A stretch of DNA of 64,000 nucleotides from Ptiloglossa arizonensis (GCF_051014685.1 NW_027479291.1:1-64000); one strand, 5' to 3'. Shown: positions 1 through 10,768, counted from the stretch's first letter. Program-made: numbers and translations. The notes: generated from the letters alone by a model not told the origin.

Positions 1-3000
1 CGTTTCGAGCATCAGAACTGCGAAAATTTTGAGTTTCTCAAGCGTTTCTTACCTCCAAACTGCCATATCTCGCAAACGGATAGACCAATCCGGAAAATTT
101 CTATTGCATCTGAAAGTAGAAACTCGCCCGATTACAACGGTATGTGTAGTTTTCCCCTAGGCCGTTCCAGTTATTCGTTTCGAGCATCAGAACTGCGAAA
201 ATTTAGAGTTTCTCAAGCGTTTCTTACCTCCAAACTGCCATATCTCGCGAACGGATAGACCAATCCGCAAAATTTCTGTTGCATCTGAAAGTAGAAACTC
301 GCCCGATTACAACGGTATGCGTACTTTTCCCCTAGGCCGTTCTAGTTACTCGTTTCGAGCATCAGAACTGCGAAAATTTTGAGTTTCTCAAGCGTTACTT
401 ATCTCCAAACTGCCATATCTCGCGAACGGATTGATCAATCCGCAAAATTTCTGTTGCATCTGAAAGTAGAAACTCGCCCGATTACAACGGTATGCGTACT
501 TTTCCCCTAGGCCGTTCTAGTTACTCGTTTCGTGCATCAGAACTGCGAAAATTTTGAGTTTCTCAAGCGTTTCTTATCTCCAAACTGCCATATCTCGCGA
601 ACGGATTGATCAATCCGCAAAATTTCTGTTGCTTCTGAAAGTAGAAACTCGCCCGATTACAACGGTATGCGTACTTCTCCCCTAGGCCGTTGTAGTCATT
701 CGTTTCGAGCATCAGAACTGCGAAAATTTTGAGTTTCTCAAGCGTTTCTTATCTCCAAACTGCCATATCTCGCGAACGGATTGATCAATCCGCAAAATTT
801 CTATTGCATCTGAAAGTAGAAACTCCCCCGATTACAAAGGTATGCGCACTTTTCCCCTAGGCGGATCTAGTTATTCGTTTCGAGCATCAGAACTGCGAAA
901 ATTTTGAGTTTCTCAAGCGTTTCTTACCTCCAAACTGCCATATCTCGCGAACGGATTGATCAATCCGCAAAATTTCTGTTGCATCTGAGAGTAGAAACTC
1001 GCCCGATTACAACGGTATGCGCACTTTTCCCCTAGGCGGTTCTAGTTATTCGTTTCGAGCATCAGAACTGCGAAAATTTTGAGTTTCTCAAGCGTTTCTT
1101 ATATCCAAACTGCCATATCTCGCGAACGGATTGACCAATCCGCAAAATTTCTGTTGCATCTGAAAGTAGAAACTCGCCCGATTACAACGGTGGGTGTAGT
1201 TTTCCCCTAGGCCGTTCTAGTTATTCGTTTCGAGCATCAGAACTGCGAAAATTTTGAGTTACTCAAGCGTTTCTTACCTCCAAACTGCCATATCTCGCGA
1301 ACGGATTGACCAATCCGCAAAATTTCTGTTGCATCTGAAAGTAGAAACTCGCCCGATTACAACGGTATGCGTACTTTTCCCCTAGGCCGTTCTAGTTACT
1401 CGTTTCGAGCATCAGAACTGCGAAAATTTTGAGTTTCTCAAGCGTTACTTATCTCCAAACTGCCATATCTCGCGAACGGATTGATCAATCCGCAAAATTT
1501 CTGTTGCATCTGAAAGTAGAAACTCGCCCGATTACAACGGTATGCGTACTTTTCCACTAGGCCGTTCTAGTTACTCGTTTCGAGCATCAGAACTGCGAAA
1601 ATTTTGAGTTTCTCAAGCGTTTCTTATCTCGAAACTGCCATATCTCGCGAACGGATTGATCAATCCGCAAAATTTCTGTTGCATCTGAAAGTAGAAACTC
1701 CCCCGATTACAAAGGTATGCGCACTTTTCCCCTAGGCGGATCTAGTTATTCGTTTCGAGCATCAGAACTGCGAAAATTTTGAGTTTCTCAAGCGTTTCTT
1801 ACCTCCAAACTGCCATATCTCGCAAACGGATAGACCAATCCGGAAAATTTCTATTGCATCTGAAAGTAGAAACTCGCCCGATTACAACGGTATGTGTAGT
1901 TTTCCCCTAGGCCGTTCCAGTTATTCGTTTCGAGCATCAGAACTGCGAAAATTTAGAGTTTCTCAAGCGTTTCTTACCTCCAAACTGCCATATCTCGCGA
2001 ACGGATAGACCAATCCGCAAAATTTCTGTTGCATCTGAAAGTAGAAACTCGCCCGATTACAAAGGTATGCGTACTTTTCCCCTAGGCCGTTCTAGTTACT
2101 CGTTTCGAGCATCAGAACTGCGAAAATTTTGAGTTTCTCAAGCGTTACTTATCTCCAAACTGCCATATCTCGCGAACGGATTGATCAATCCGCAAAATTT
2201 CTGTTGCATCTGAAAGTAGAAACTCGCCCGATTACAACGGTATGCGTACTTTTCCCCTAGGCCGTTCTAGTTACTCGTTTCGTGCATCAGAACTGCGAAA
2301 ATTTTGAGTTTCTCAAGCGTTTCTTATCTCCAAACTGCCATATCTCGCGAACGGATTGATCAATCCGCAAAATTTCTGTTGCTTCTGAAAGTAGAAACTC
2401 GCCCGATTACAACGGTATGCGTACTTCTCCCCTAGGCCGTTGTAGTCATTCGTTTCGAGCATCAGAACTGCGAAAATTTTGAGTTTCTCAAGCGTTTCTT
2501 ATCTCCAAACTGCCATATCTCGCGAACGGATTGATCAATCCGCAAAATTTCTGTTGCATCTGAAAGTAGAAACTCCCCCGATTACAAAGGTATGCGCACT
2601 TTTCCCCTAGGCGGATCTAGTTATTCGTTTCGAGCATCAGAACTGCGAAAATTTTGAGTTTCTCAAGCGTTTCTTACCTCCAAACTGCCATATCTCGCGA
2701 ACGGATTGATCAATCCGCAAAATTTCTGTTGCATCTGAGAGTAGAAACTCGCCCGATTACAACGGTATGCGCACTTTTCCCCTAGGCGGTTCTAGTTATT
2801 CGTTTCGAGCATCAGAACTGCGAAAATTTTGAGTTTCTCAAGCGTTTCTTATATCCAAACTGCCATATCTCGCGAACGGATTGACCAATCCGCAAAATTT
2901 CTGTTGCATCTGAAAGTAGAAACTCGCCCGATTACAACGGTGGGTGTAGTTTTCCCCTAGGCCGTTCTAGTTATTCGTTTCGAGCATCAGAACTGCGAAA

Positions 3001-3450
3001 ATTTTGAGTTACTCAAGCGTTTCTTACCTCCAAACTGCCATATCTCGCGAACGGATTGACCAATCCGCAAAATTTCTGTTGCATCTGAAAGTAGAAACTC
3101 GCCCGATTACAACGGTATGCGTACTTTTCCCCTAGGCCGTTCTAGTTACTCGTTTCGAGCATCAGAACTGCGAAAATTTTGAGTTTCTCAAGCGTTACTT
3201 ATCTCCAAACTGCCATATCTCGCGAACGGATTGATCAATCCGCAAAATTTCTGTTGCATCTGAAAGTAGAAACTCGCCCGATTACAACGGTATGCGTACT
3301 TTTCCACTAGGCCGTTCTAGTTACTCGTTTCGAGCATCAGAACTGCGAAAATTTTGAGTTTCTCAAGCGTTTCTTATCTCGAAACTGCCATATCTCGCGA
3401 ACGGATTGATCAATCCGCAAAATTTCTGTTGCATCTGAAAGTAGAAACTC
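1..3450 (+). repeat. 10-monomer higher-order repeat, two copies of 1750 bp
   Basis: Bases 1-1700 recur at 1751-3450 with very few differences. Rare variants recur at exactly +1750: CGTGCATCAG at 526 and 2276, GCAAACGG with CGGAAAATTTC at the start of each copy, and GGTGGGTGTAG near 1190 and 2940. Differences seen include ACAACGG versus ACAAAGG in the second monomer and CTATTGC versus CTGTTGC near 800. Similarity drops to ordinary monomer level after about 3450. This is a recent segmental duplication in the array. Confidence 0.9.
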
Positions 3451-5589
3451 GCCCGATTACAACGGTATGCGCACTTTTCCCCTAGGCCGTTCTAGTTATT
3501 CGTGTCGAGCATCAGAACTGCGAAAATTTTGAGTTTCTCAAGCGTTTCTTACCTCCAAACTACCATATCTCGCGAACGGATTCACCAATCCGCAAAATTT
3601 CTGTTGCTTCTGAAAGTAGAAACTCGCCCGATTACAACGGTATGCGTACTTTTCCCCTAGGCCGTTCTAGTTACTCGTTTCGAGCATCAGAACTGCGAAA
3701 ATTTTGAGTTTCTCAAGCGTTTCTTATCTCCAAACTGCCATATCTCGCGAACGGATTGATCAATCCGCAAAATTTCTGTTGCTTCTGAAAGTAGAAACTC
3801 GCCCGATTACAACGGTATGCGTACTTCTCCCCTAGGCCGTTGTAGTCATTCGTTTCGAGCATCAGAACTGCGAAAATTTTGAGTTTCTCAAGCGTTTCTT
3901 ATCTCCAAACTGCCATATCTCGCGAACGGATTGATCAATCCGCAAAATTTCTGTTGCATCTGAAAGTAGAAACTCCCCCGATTACAAAGGTACGCGCACT
4001 TTCCCCTAGGCGGATCTAGTTATTCGTTTCGAGCATCAGAACTGCGAAAATTTTGAGTTTCTCAAGCGTTTCTTACCTCCAAACTGCCATATCTCGCGAA
4101 CCGATTGAACAATCCGCAAAATTTCTGTTGCATCTGAAAGTAGAAACTCGCCCGATTACAACGGTAGGTGTTGTTTTCCCCTAGGCCGTTCTAGTTATTC
4201 GTTTCGAGCATCAGAACTGCGCAAATTTTGAGTTTCTCAAGCGTTTCTTACCTCCAAACTGCCATATCTCGCAAACGGATAGACCAATCCGGAAAATTTC
4301 TATTGCATCTGAAAGTAGAAACGCGCCCGATTACAACGGTATGTGTAGTTTGCCCCTAGGCCGTTCCAGTTATTCGTTTCGAGCATCAGAACTGCGAAAA
4401 TTTTGAGTTTCTCAAGCGTTTCTTACCTCCAAACTGCAATATCTCATGAACGGATTGACCAATCCGCAAAATTTCTGTTGCATCTGAAAGTAGAAACTCG
4501 CCCGATTACAACGGAATGCGCACTTTTCCCCTAGGCGGTTCTAGTTATTCGTTTCGAGCATCAGAACTGCGAAAATTTTGAGTTTCTCAAGCGTTTCTTA
4601 CCTCCAAACTGCCATATCTCGCGAACGGATTGAACAATCCGCAAAATTTCTGTTGCATCTGAAAGTAGAAACTCGCCCGATTACAACGGTATGCGTACTT
4701 TTCCCCTAGGCCGTTCTAGTTATTCGTTTCGAGCATCAGAACTGCGAAAATTTTGAGTTTCTCAAGCGTTTCTTACATCCAAACTGCCATATCTCGCGAA
4801 CGGATAGACCAATCCGCAAAATTTCTGTTGCATCTGAGAGTAGAAACTCGCCCGATTACAACGGTATGCGTACTTTTCCCCTAGGCCGTTCTAGTTACTC
4901 GTTTCGAGCATCAGAACTGCGAAAATTTTGAGTTTCTCAAGCGTTTCTTATCTCCAAACTGCCATATCTCGCGAACGGATTGATCAATCGGCAAAGTTTC
5001 TGTTGCATCTGAAAGTAGAGACTCGCCCGATTACAACGGTATGCGCACTTTTCCCCTAGGCCGTTCTACTTATTCGTGTCGAGCATCAGAACTGCGAAAA
5101 TTTTGAGTTTCTCAAGCGTTTCTTACCTCCAAACTACCATATCTCGCGAACGGATCGACCAATCCGCAAAATTTCTGTTGCTTCTGAAAGTTGAAACTCG
5201 CCCGATTACAACGGTATGCGTACTTCTCCCCTAGGCCGTTGTAGTCATTCGTTTCGGGCATCAGAACTGCGAAAATTTTGAGTTTCTCAAGCGTTTCTTA
5301 TCTCCAAACTGCCATATCTCGCGAACGGATTGATCAATCCGCAAAATTTCTGTTGCATCTGAAAGTAGAAACTCGCCCGATTACAACGGTATGCGCACTT
5401 GTCCCCTAGGCGGTTCTAGTTATTCGTTTCGAGCATCAGAACTGCGAAAATTTTGAGTTTCTCAAGCGTTTCTTACCTCCAAACTGCCATATCTCGCGAA
5501 CGGATTGACCAATCCGCAAAATTTCTGTTGCATCTGAAAGTAGAAACTCGCCCGATTACAACGGTGGGTGTAGTTTTCCCCTAGGCCGT

Positions 5590-8570
5590 TCTAGTTATTC
5601 GTTTCGAGCATCAGAACTGCGAAAATTTTGAGTTTCTCAAGCGTTTCTTACCTCCAAACTGTCATATCTCGCGAACGGATAGACCAATCCGCAAAATTTC
5701 TGTTGCATCTGAAAGCAGAAACTCGCCCGATTACAACGGTATGCGTACTTTTCCCCTATGCCGTTCTAGTTACTCGTTTCGAGCATCAGAACTGCGAAAA
5801 TTTTGAGTTTCTCAAGCGTTTCTTATTTCCAAACTGCCATATCTCGCGAACGGATTGACCAATCCGCAAAATTTCTGTTGCATCTGAAAGTAGAAACTCG
5901 CCCGATTACAACGGTGTGCGTACTTTTCCCCTAGGCCGTTCTAGTTATTCGTTTCGAGCATCAGAACTGCGAAAATTTTGAGTTACTCAAGCGTTTCTTA
6001 CCTCCAAACTGCCATATCTCGCGAACGGTTTGACCAATCCGCAAAATTTCTGTTGCATCTGAAAGTAGAAACTCGCCCGATTACAACGGTATGCGTACTT
6101 TTCCCCTAGGCCGTTCTAGTTACTCGTTTCGAGCATCAGAACTGCGAAAATTTTGAGTTTCTCAAGCGTTTCTTATCTCCAAACTGCCATATCTCGCGAA
6201 CGGATTGATCAATCCGCAAAATTTCTGTTGCATCTGAAAGTAGAAACTCGCCCGATTACAACGGTATGCGTACTTTTCCGCTAGGCCGTTCTAGTTATTC
6301 GTTTCGAGCATCAGAACTGCGAAAATTTTGAGTTTCTCAAGCGTTTTTTACCTCCAAACTGCCATATCTCGCGAACGGATTGACCAATCCGCAAAATTTC
6401 TGTTGCATCTGAAAGTAGAAACTCGCCCGATTACAACGGTATGCATACTTTTCCCCTAGACCGTTCTAGTTACTCGTTTCGAGCATCAGAACTGCGAAAA
6501 TTTTGGGTTTCTCAAGCGTTTCTTATCTCCAAACTGCCATATCTCGCGAACGGATTGATCAATCCGCAAAATTTCGTTGCATCTGAAAGTAGAAACTCGC
6601 CCGATTACAACGGTATGCGCACTTTTCCCCTAGGCCGTTCTAGTTATTCGTGTCGAGCATCAGAACTGCGAAAATTTTGAGTTTCTCAAGCGTTTCTTAC
6701 CTCCAAACTGCCATATCTCGCGAACGGATTGACCAATCCGCAAAATTTCTGTTGCATCTGAAAGTAGAAACTCGCCCGATTACAACGGTATGCGTACTTT
6801 TCCCCTAGGCCGTTCTAGTTACTCGTTTCGAGCATCAGAACTGCGAAAATTTTGAGTTTCTCAAGCGTTTCTTATCTCCAAACTGCCATATCTCGCGAAC
6901 GGATTGATCAATCCGCAAAATTTCAGTTGCATCTGAAAGTAGAAACTCGCCCGATTACAACGGTATGCGTACTTTTCCGCTAGGCCGTTCTAGTTATTCG
7001 TTTCGAGCATCAGAACTGCGAAAATTTTGAGTTTCTCAAGCGTTTCTTACCTCCAAACTGCCATATCTCGCGAACGGATAGACCAATCCGCAAAATTTCT
7101 GTTGCATCTGAAAGCAGAAACTCGCCCGATTACAACGGTATGCGTACTTTTCCCCTATGCCGTTCTAGTTACTCGTTTCGAGCATCAGAACTGCGAAAAT
7201 TTTGAGTTTCTCAAGCGTTTCTTATTTCCAAACTGCCATATCTCGCGAACGGATTGACCAATCCGCAAAATTTCTGTTGCATCTGAAAGTAGAAACTCGC
7301 CCGATTACAACGGTGTGCGTACTTTTCCCCTAGGCCGTTCTAGTTATTCGTTTCGAGCATCAGAACTGCGAAAATTTTGAGTTACTCAAGCGTTTCTTAC
7401 CTCCAAACTGCCATATCTCGCGAACGGATTGACCAATCCGCAAAATTTCTGTTGCATCTGAAAGTAGAAACTCGCCCGATTACAACGGTATGCGTACTTT
7501 TCCCCTAGGCCGTTCTAGTTACTCGTTTCGAGCATCAGAACTGCGAAAATTTTGAGTTTCTCAAGCGTTTCTTATCTCCAAACTGCCATATCTCGCGAAC
7601 GGATTGATCAATCCGCAAAATTTCTGTTGCATCTGAAAGTAGAAACTCGCCCGATTACAACGGTATGCGTACTTTTCCGCTAGGCCGTTCTAGTTATTCG
7701 TTTCGAGCATCAGAACTGCGAAAATTTTGAGTTTCTCAAACGTTTCTTACCTCCAAACTGCCATATCTCGCGAACGGATTGACCAATCCGCAAAATTTCT
7801 GTTGCATCTGAAAGTAGAAACTCGCCCGATTACAACGGTATGCGTACTTTTCCCCTAGGCCGTTCTAGTTACTCGTTTCGAGCATCAGAACTGCGAAAAT
7901 TTTGAGTTTCTCAAGCGTTTCTTATCTCCAAACTGCCATATCTCGCGAACGGATTGATCAATCCGCAAAATTTCTGTTGCATCTGAAAGTAGAAACTCGC
8001 CCGATTACAACGGTATGCGCACTTTTCCCCTAGGCCGTTCTAGTTATTCGTGTCGAGCATCAGAACTGCGAAAATTTTGAGTTTCTCAAGCGTTTCTTAC
8101 CTCCAAACTGCCATATCTCGCGAACGGATTGACCAATCCGCAAAATTTCTGTTGCATCTGAAAGTAGAAACTCGCCCGATTACAACGGTATGCGTACTTT
8201 TCCCCTAGGCCGTTCTAGTTACTCGTTTCGAGCATCAGAACTGCGAAAATTTTGAGTTTCTCAAGCGTTTCTTATCTCCAAACTGCCATATCTCGCGAAC
8301 GGATTGATCAATCCGCAAAATTTCAGTTGCATCTGAAAGTAGAAACTCGCCCGATTACAACGGTATGCGTACTTTTCCGCTAGGCCGTTCTAGTTATTCG
8401 TTTCGAGCATCAGAACTGCGAAAATTTTGAGTTTCTCAAGCGTTTCTTACCTCCAAACTGCCATATCTCGCGAACGGATTGATCAATCCGCAAAATTTCT
8501 GTTGCATCTGAAAGTAGAAACTCGCCCGATTACAACGGTATGCGTACTTTTCCGCTAGGCCGTTCTAGTT
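5590..8570 (+). repeat. 8- to 9-monomer higher-order repeat around the insertion
   Basis: A marker monomer with GAAAGCAGAAAC followed by CCCCTATGCC lies at about 5716-5760 and again at about 7112-7160, a spacing of 1399 bp (eight monomers less one base). It is next found right of the insertion at about 16621-16672. Once the 7,920-bp insertion and one 13-bp duplication are removed, that third spacing is 1,575 bp, exactly nine monomers. The single-base variant CTCAAACG near 7740 is also present right of the insertion near 17248. The insertion therefore landed inside a pre-existing higher-order repeat without losing array sequence. Confidence 0.8.
8558..8570 (+). repeat. target-site duplication, 5' copy
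   Basis: GGCCGTTCTAGTT is the last satellite sequence before the foreign block. The same 13 bases resume directly after the poly(A) tail at 16491-16503. One more base could be included because A8557 matches the last A of the tail. Monomer starts at 8399 (left) and 16507 (right) are exactly 175 bp apart once 7,920 bp plus 13 bp are removed, so this is a true duplication and not merely the same satellite motif met twice. Confidence 0.92.
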
Positions 8571-8791
8571 GGTGTCGTGCGCCGGCAGCCGACGGAGACG
8601 GACGTGTGCGGCGTGTCGGGACGGCCGGACGTTGTGTTGACGTTGTGTTGTGTTGTTCGCATTGAAAAGGTAGGACCCGTACACGCGAACCGCACGCACG
8701 TGCGTACGAGGGTTTTGATTCGTTGAACAATCGAGAGATCATCGGTGAACGGTGCTGTGACACGTTAACTACGGGTGCACGCGGGTGTGTC

Positions 8792-8799
8792 TATAAATA
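8792..8799 (+). promoter_or_regulatory. TATA box, repeat unit 1
   Basis: TATAAATA sits in a CpG-rich context and is followed about 30 bp later by GAGTGTCGCG, a plausible start region. The same motif in the same context recurs 310 bp downstream. Promoter activity is inferred from sequence only. Confidence 0.5.
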
Positions 8800-8969
8800 G
8801 CTTCGTGTGATTCGGAGTGTCGCGTTTGATCCACGTGCTCTTTCGGAGCAGGTCACGGAGAAAAGATTGTCAACAAGAAACACGGACCGCGGGGCACGAG
8901 CGAACGGCGGAAAACAGGGACAGGAGAAGGACGGTGTGGTGCGTATCGGGACGTTGTGTTGTTCGCATT

Positions 8970-8982
8970 AAAAAGGTAAGAC
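8970..8982 (+). other. candidate 5' splice site in promoter repeat
   Basis: AAAAAG followed by GTAAGA at 8976 is a good match to a 5' splice-site consensus. The equivalent place in unit 1 reads AAAAG/GTAGGA at 8670, a weaker donor. About 150 bp separate the unit-1 TATA start region from this site, a reasonable non-coding first-exon size. The sequence downstream is retained, so if these are real donors the copied RNA was not spliced at them. Confidence 0.35.
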
Positions 8983-9101
8983 CCGTACACGCGAATCGCA
9001 CGCACGTGCGTACGAGGGTTCGATTCGATTCGTTGAACAATCGAGAGTTCATCGGTGAACGGTGCTGCGACACGTTAACTACGGGTGCACGCGGGTGTGT
9101 C

Positions 9102-9109
9102 TATAAATA
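9102..9109 (+). promoter_or_regulatory. TATA box, repeat unit 2
   Basis: TATAAATA in the second tandem unit, with flanks nearly identical to the first. If used, transcription would start near 9130 and run through the outspread exon into the LINE. This would give the inserted copy a promoter that lies inside the transposed segment. Confidence 0.5.
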
Positions 9110-9236
9110 GCTTCGTGTGATTCGGAGTGTCGCGTTCGATCCACGTGCTCTTTCGGAGCAGGTCACGGAGAAAAGATTGTCAACAAGAAACACGGACCGC
9201 GGGGCACGGGCGAACGAACGGCGGAAAACAAGGACA

Positions 9237-9980
9237 GAGAACAGTCACCTGCTATCGGATTCGGAACGATCGTTTCGCGAACGAATCGCGTCGATGTTGA
9301 CAACAGCATCGTATACGCGCGTGTTTCCCTTCCGTCCTCGTGACATAAACACATCGTAAACACGCGCGACGCGCGACGCGCTCGCGTATTCATTACGTAT
9401 TCATTACGAAATTCCGACGAGTCCTTGTCTCGTATACTCGTCCCGGTCGTGTAAACAAAAAGCGGGACGGAACACGCTGGGCGGAAGTGCCCCGCGGATT
9501 ATCGGATTATCGGATTATCGGATTATCGGATTATCGGATTATCGGATTATCGGATTATCGGATTATCGCGATACGCGGTACTTTCGACAAATTGGCGCGT
9601 TCCATTCGATCGCGGTAGCGGGAATCGATATATCGCGAGATTCTCGCCGACGTCACCGAGTAAAAAGGAACGAATACCCGAAGTGTGATCCTTGCTCGGA
9701 ACGAGAATACGAAATCCTGTTAACTCGATCCGTTAATGTAACGGGCACGAAGACTGGCCGGCGACTACTCGGTGACGCGTCCGCGCGTATCATATGCGCG
9801 TATCAACGGAACGAAATCGCGCGTAAATAAAACTTGTTGTTCCGGGACGGGCGCAACAGCGGAAGAAGAGGAATCGAACACGCGGAGAAGCTTGCCGTGG
9901 TTCGTAACGGCGGACGAAGGGAAGGGGACGAGAGGCGAACGATGCTGTCCGGTCGTCGCGGTTAATTCGCACGTGTCGCG
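9237..9980 (+). other. 5' leader / promoter-proximal region of captured host gene
   Basis: A CpG-rich unique sequence between the tandem repeat and the outspread start codon. No credible coding frame is visible: the short open frames overlap on opposite strands and match nothing recognised. It holds an 8-bp microsatellite at 9495-9568. An in-frame TAA at 9963-9965 sits just upstream of the ATG at 9981, consistent with untranslated leader. Whether it is exon or upstream intron of the source gene cannot be decided here. Confidence 0.5.
9495..9568 (+). repeat. (CGGATTAT)n microsatellite
   Basis: Nine uninterrupted copies of the 8-mer CGGATTAT, starting at 9495 and every 8 bp to 9559, followed by CGCG. 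It is a simple tandem repeat in the captured host 5' region and should be length-polymorphic. Confidence 0.95.
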
Positions 9981-10274
9981 ATGTCGGGCGGCACGGCGGG
10001 CGTCCGTGGCACCGGCGCCGAGTGCAGGAAGTTCGCGCCGAACATATTCAACAAGAGCAAGTGCAGCAGCTGCTTCAAGCAGAAGGAGGAGCACAGCGCG
10101 GAGGCTCTGGAATGTAACAGGGCCACGAGGAAGATTTCAAAATGCGGATACCTGTTCGTCGCCCCCGGCTGGGACTTCTCGAATCCCCTGAATCGGACCA
10201 AGAGGTGGCAGAGAAGATGGTTCGATCTGTACGACGACGGGGAGCTAACGTACTCGGTGGACGAACACACAAGG
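9981..10274 (+). CDS. outspread/MPRIP-like first coding exon (98 codons, gene fragment)
   Basis: Host gene fragment captured by the insertion. The 98 residues include [19 protein letters not shown] (residues 15-33), a conserved N-terminal block of the outspread/MPRIP (myosin phosphatase Rho-interacting protein) family. From about residue 54 comes the start of a pleckstrin homology domain: KCGYLFVAP, then [19 protein letters not shown]. In that family the protein binds actin and myosin phosphatase through PH and coiled-coil regions. The start is supported by an in-frame TAA at 9963 and a purine at -3. The exon appears to end at AGG/GTTAGA (donor GT at 10275-10276), in phase 0 and in mid-PH domain. 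The frame runs on to a stop just before 10368 with no family similarity. The rest of the gene is absent, so this copy cannot make the full protein. No disabling mutation is seen. Assignment is from memory of the family, not from a search. Confidence 0.78.
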
Positions 10275-10380
10275 GTTAGAAGGAAGATAATGTGTTCGGG
10301 GATTGGAGGTGTTTGTAGAAGAGAAGAAGAGAAGAAGGGAATCGTAGGTGGATTTTGTTCGATGTGAGTCTAAGTTTCGA
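10275..10380 (+). other. retained intron-1 fragment between host exon and LINE
   Basis: Begins with a donor-like GGTTAGAAGG, followed by purine-rich sequence with GAAGA repeats (about 10316-10340). Translation across it loses family similarity. Its retention means the copied RNA was unspliced here. The boundary with the LINE is uncertain by tens of bases, because the original LINE target-site duplication would not have been copied on the 3' side. Confidence 0.6.
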
Positions 10381-10768
10381 GGGGATCCCTCAGGGGCTGT
10401 AGCTTTTTGCTACAGTACGGGACTGGCAAACCCGAGGTGCCCGATGCCAAACCACACCGTAAGACTCCTGTTGGTCGTCGCAACGACCCACTCCCAATTC
10501 CTCTTTTGGCTTTGACAGTGGTACGTGACGGCAGGAGGGACGGGGGCCTTGGCTTTACCGCCCGGGCCGCGAGGATGGTAACTCTATAAATTGCCCTCCA
10601 ATCCTAAGCTGCGGTGCGCGGTGATGGGATGCGTGGTTGGGGGGGAGGCCCCAATCCCAAGCGGCCAACTCCGGGGTACCTGCCGACCCCCCGGAGTATT
10701 TAGGCCTGCCCGGGTATGGCGGCTCTGCCCGGGTCGACTTACGTTCCGACCTACTCGTGGGATCCAAA
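10381..10768 (+). other. LINE 5' UTR with hairpins
   Basis: Non-coding leader ahead of the ORF1 ATG. It starts near GGGATCCC (10382-10389). Three perfect hairpins are visible: CTGTAGC/GCTACAG with a T5 loop at 10397-10415, GGTCGT/ACGACC at 10473-10488, and ACTCCGGGG/CCCCGGAGT at 10668-10697. ORF1's frame is open for 44 codons upstream of the first ATG (from 10637), and a short ATG frame in another register starts at 10716. The proximity of the T5 hairpin to the presumed 5' end is notable, but its function is unknown. Confidence 0.6.

Larger units (their letters stand above)
1..8570 (+). repeat. 175-bp satellite array, left arm
   Basis: About 49 head-to-tail monomers. Taking CGTTTCGAGC as monomer position 1, starts fall at 1, 176, 351 and 526, an exact 175-bp period. 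Each monomer carries AAAATTTT at about 23-30, a 16-bp dyad at 77-92 (perfect form CGGATTGATCAATCCG) and CCTAGG at 156-161. Variation clusters at fixed sites: TTACCTCC versus TTATCTCC near 51, the centre of the dyad, GCATC versus GCTTC near 107, and 140-150. Rare single-base deletions occur near 4000 and 6574. No gene, RNA gene or transposon is visible in this arm. It is probably centromeric or pericentromeric satellite, but location is inference. Confidence 0.97.
8590..9236 (+). repeat. tandem ~310-bp promoter-like repeat, two units
   Basis: Two adjacent, very similar units, roughly 8590-8920 and 8924-9236. Landmarks recur at 306-310 bp: GTTCGCATT at 8655 and 8961, TATAAATAG at 8792 and 9102, and the TTTCGGAGCAGGTCACGG block after each TATA. 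Unit 1 has extra GTTGTGTT repeats and unit 2 has an extra GATTC. CpG content is high. Short open frames across it overlap on both strands and do not look coding. The start of the insertion (8571) falls about 100 bp before the donor-like site of unit 1. The arrangement resembles duplicated alternative first exons, or a tandem promoter. It is not recognised as a known transposon. Confidence 0.8.

Noticed and set aside
5628..5858. Recurrent 76-codon open frames in the satellite (also at 7027, 16535, 18635, 21085, 27034, 27909, 31409, 32284, 34908, 36658, 38058 and others)
   Set aside because: They begin at TTG, not ATG, and exist only because one monomer class has CCTATGCC instead of the stop-containing CCTAGGCC. 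They follow the 175-bp repeat and resemble no protein.
1..8570. CENP-B box in the satellite
   Set aside because: I looked for the YTTCG....A..CGGG pattern. The monomer has ATTCGTTTCGAGC and GCGAACGG but not the required spacing and bases.
8571..9236. Pair of LTRs
   Set aside because: The two 310-bp units are directly adjacent, with no internal retroviral-type region, no primer-binding site or polypurine tract, and no TG...CA ends. The flanking duplication encloses the whole 7.9-kb block, not the units.
8817..9393. Small ORFs in the tandem promoter-like repeat (8817-9110, 9117-9359 and minus-strand partners)
   Set aside because: They overlap on both strands in a CpG-rich repeat, show Arg-rich low-information sequence and match nothing recognised. 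The region reads better as promoter or leader.
9772..10191. 139-codon plus-strand ORF overlapping the outspread exon
   Set aside because: It lies in a different frame from the exon with PH-domain similarity, is Arg/Ser-rich and has no recognisable family.
10637..10768. N-terminal extension of ORF1 from 10637
   Set aside because: The frame is open but begins at TTG. The first in-frame ATG, with good context, is at 10769.
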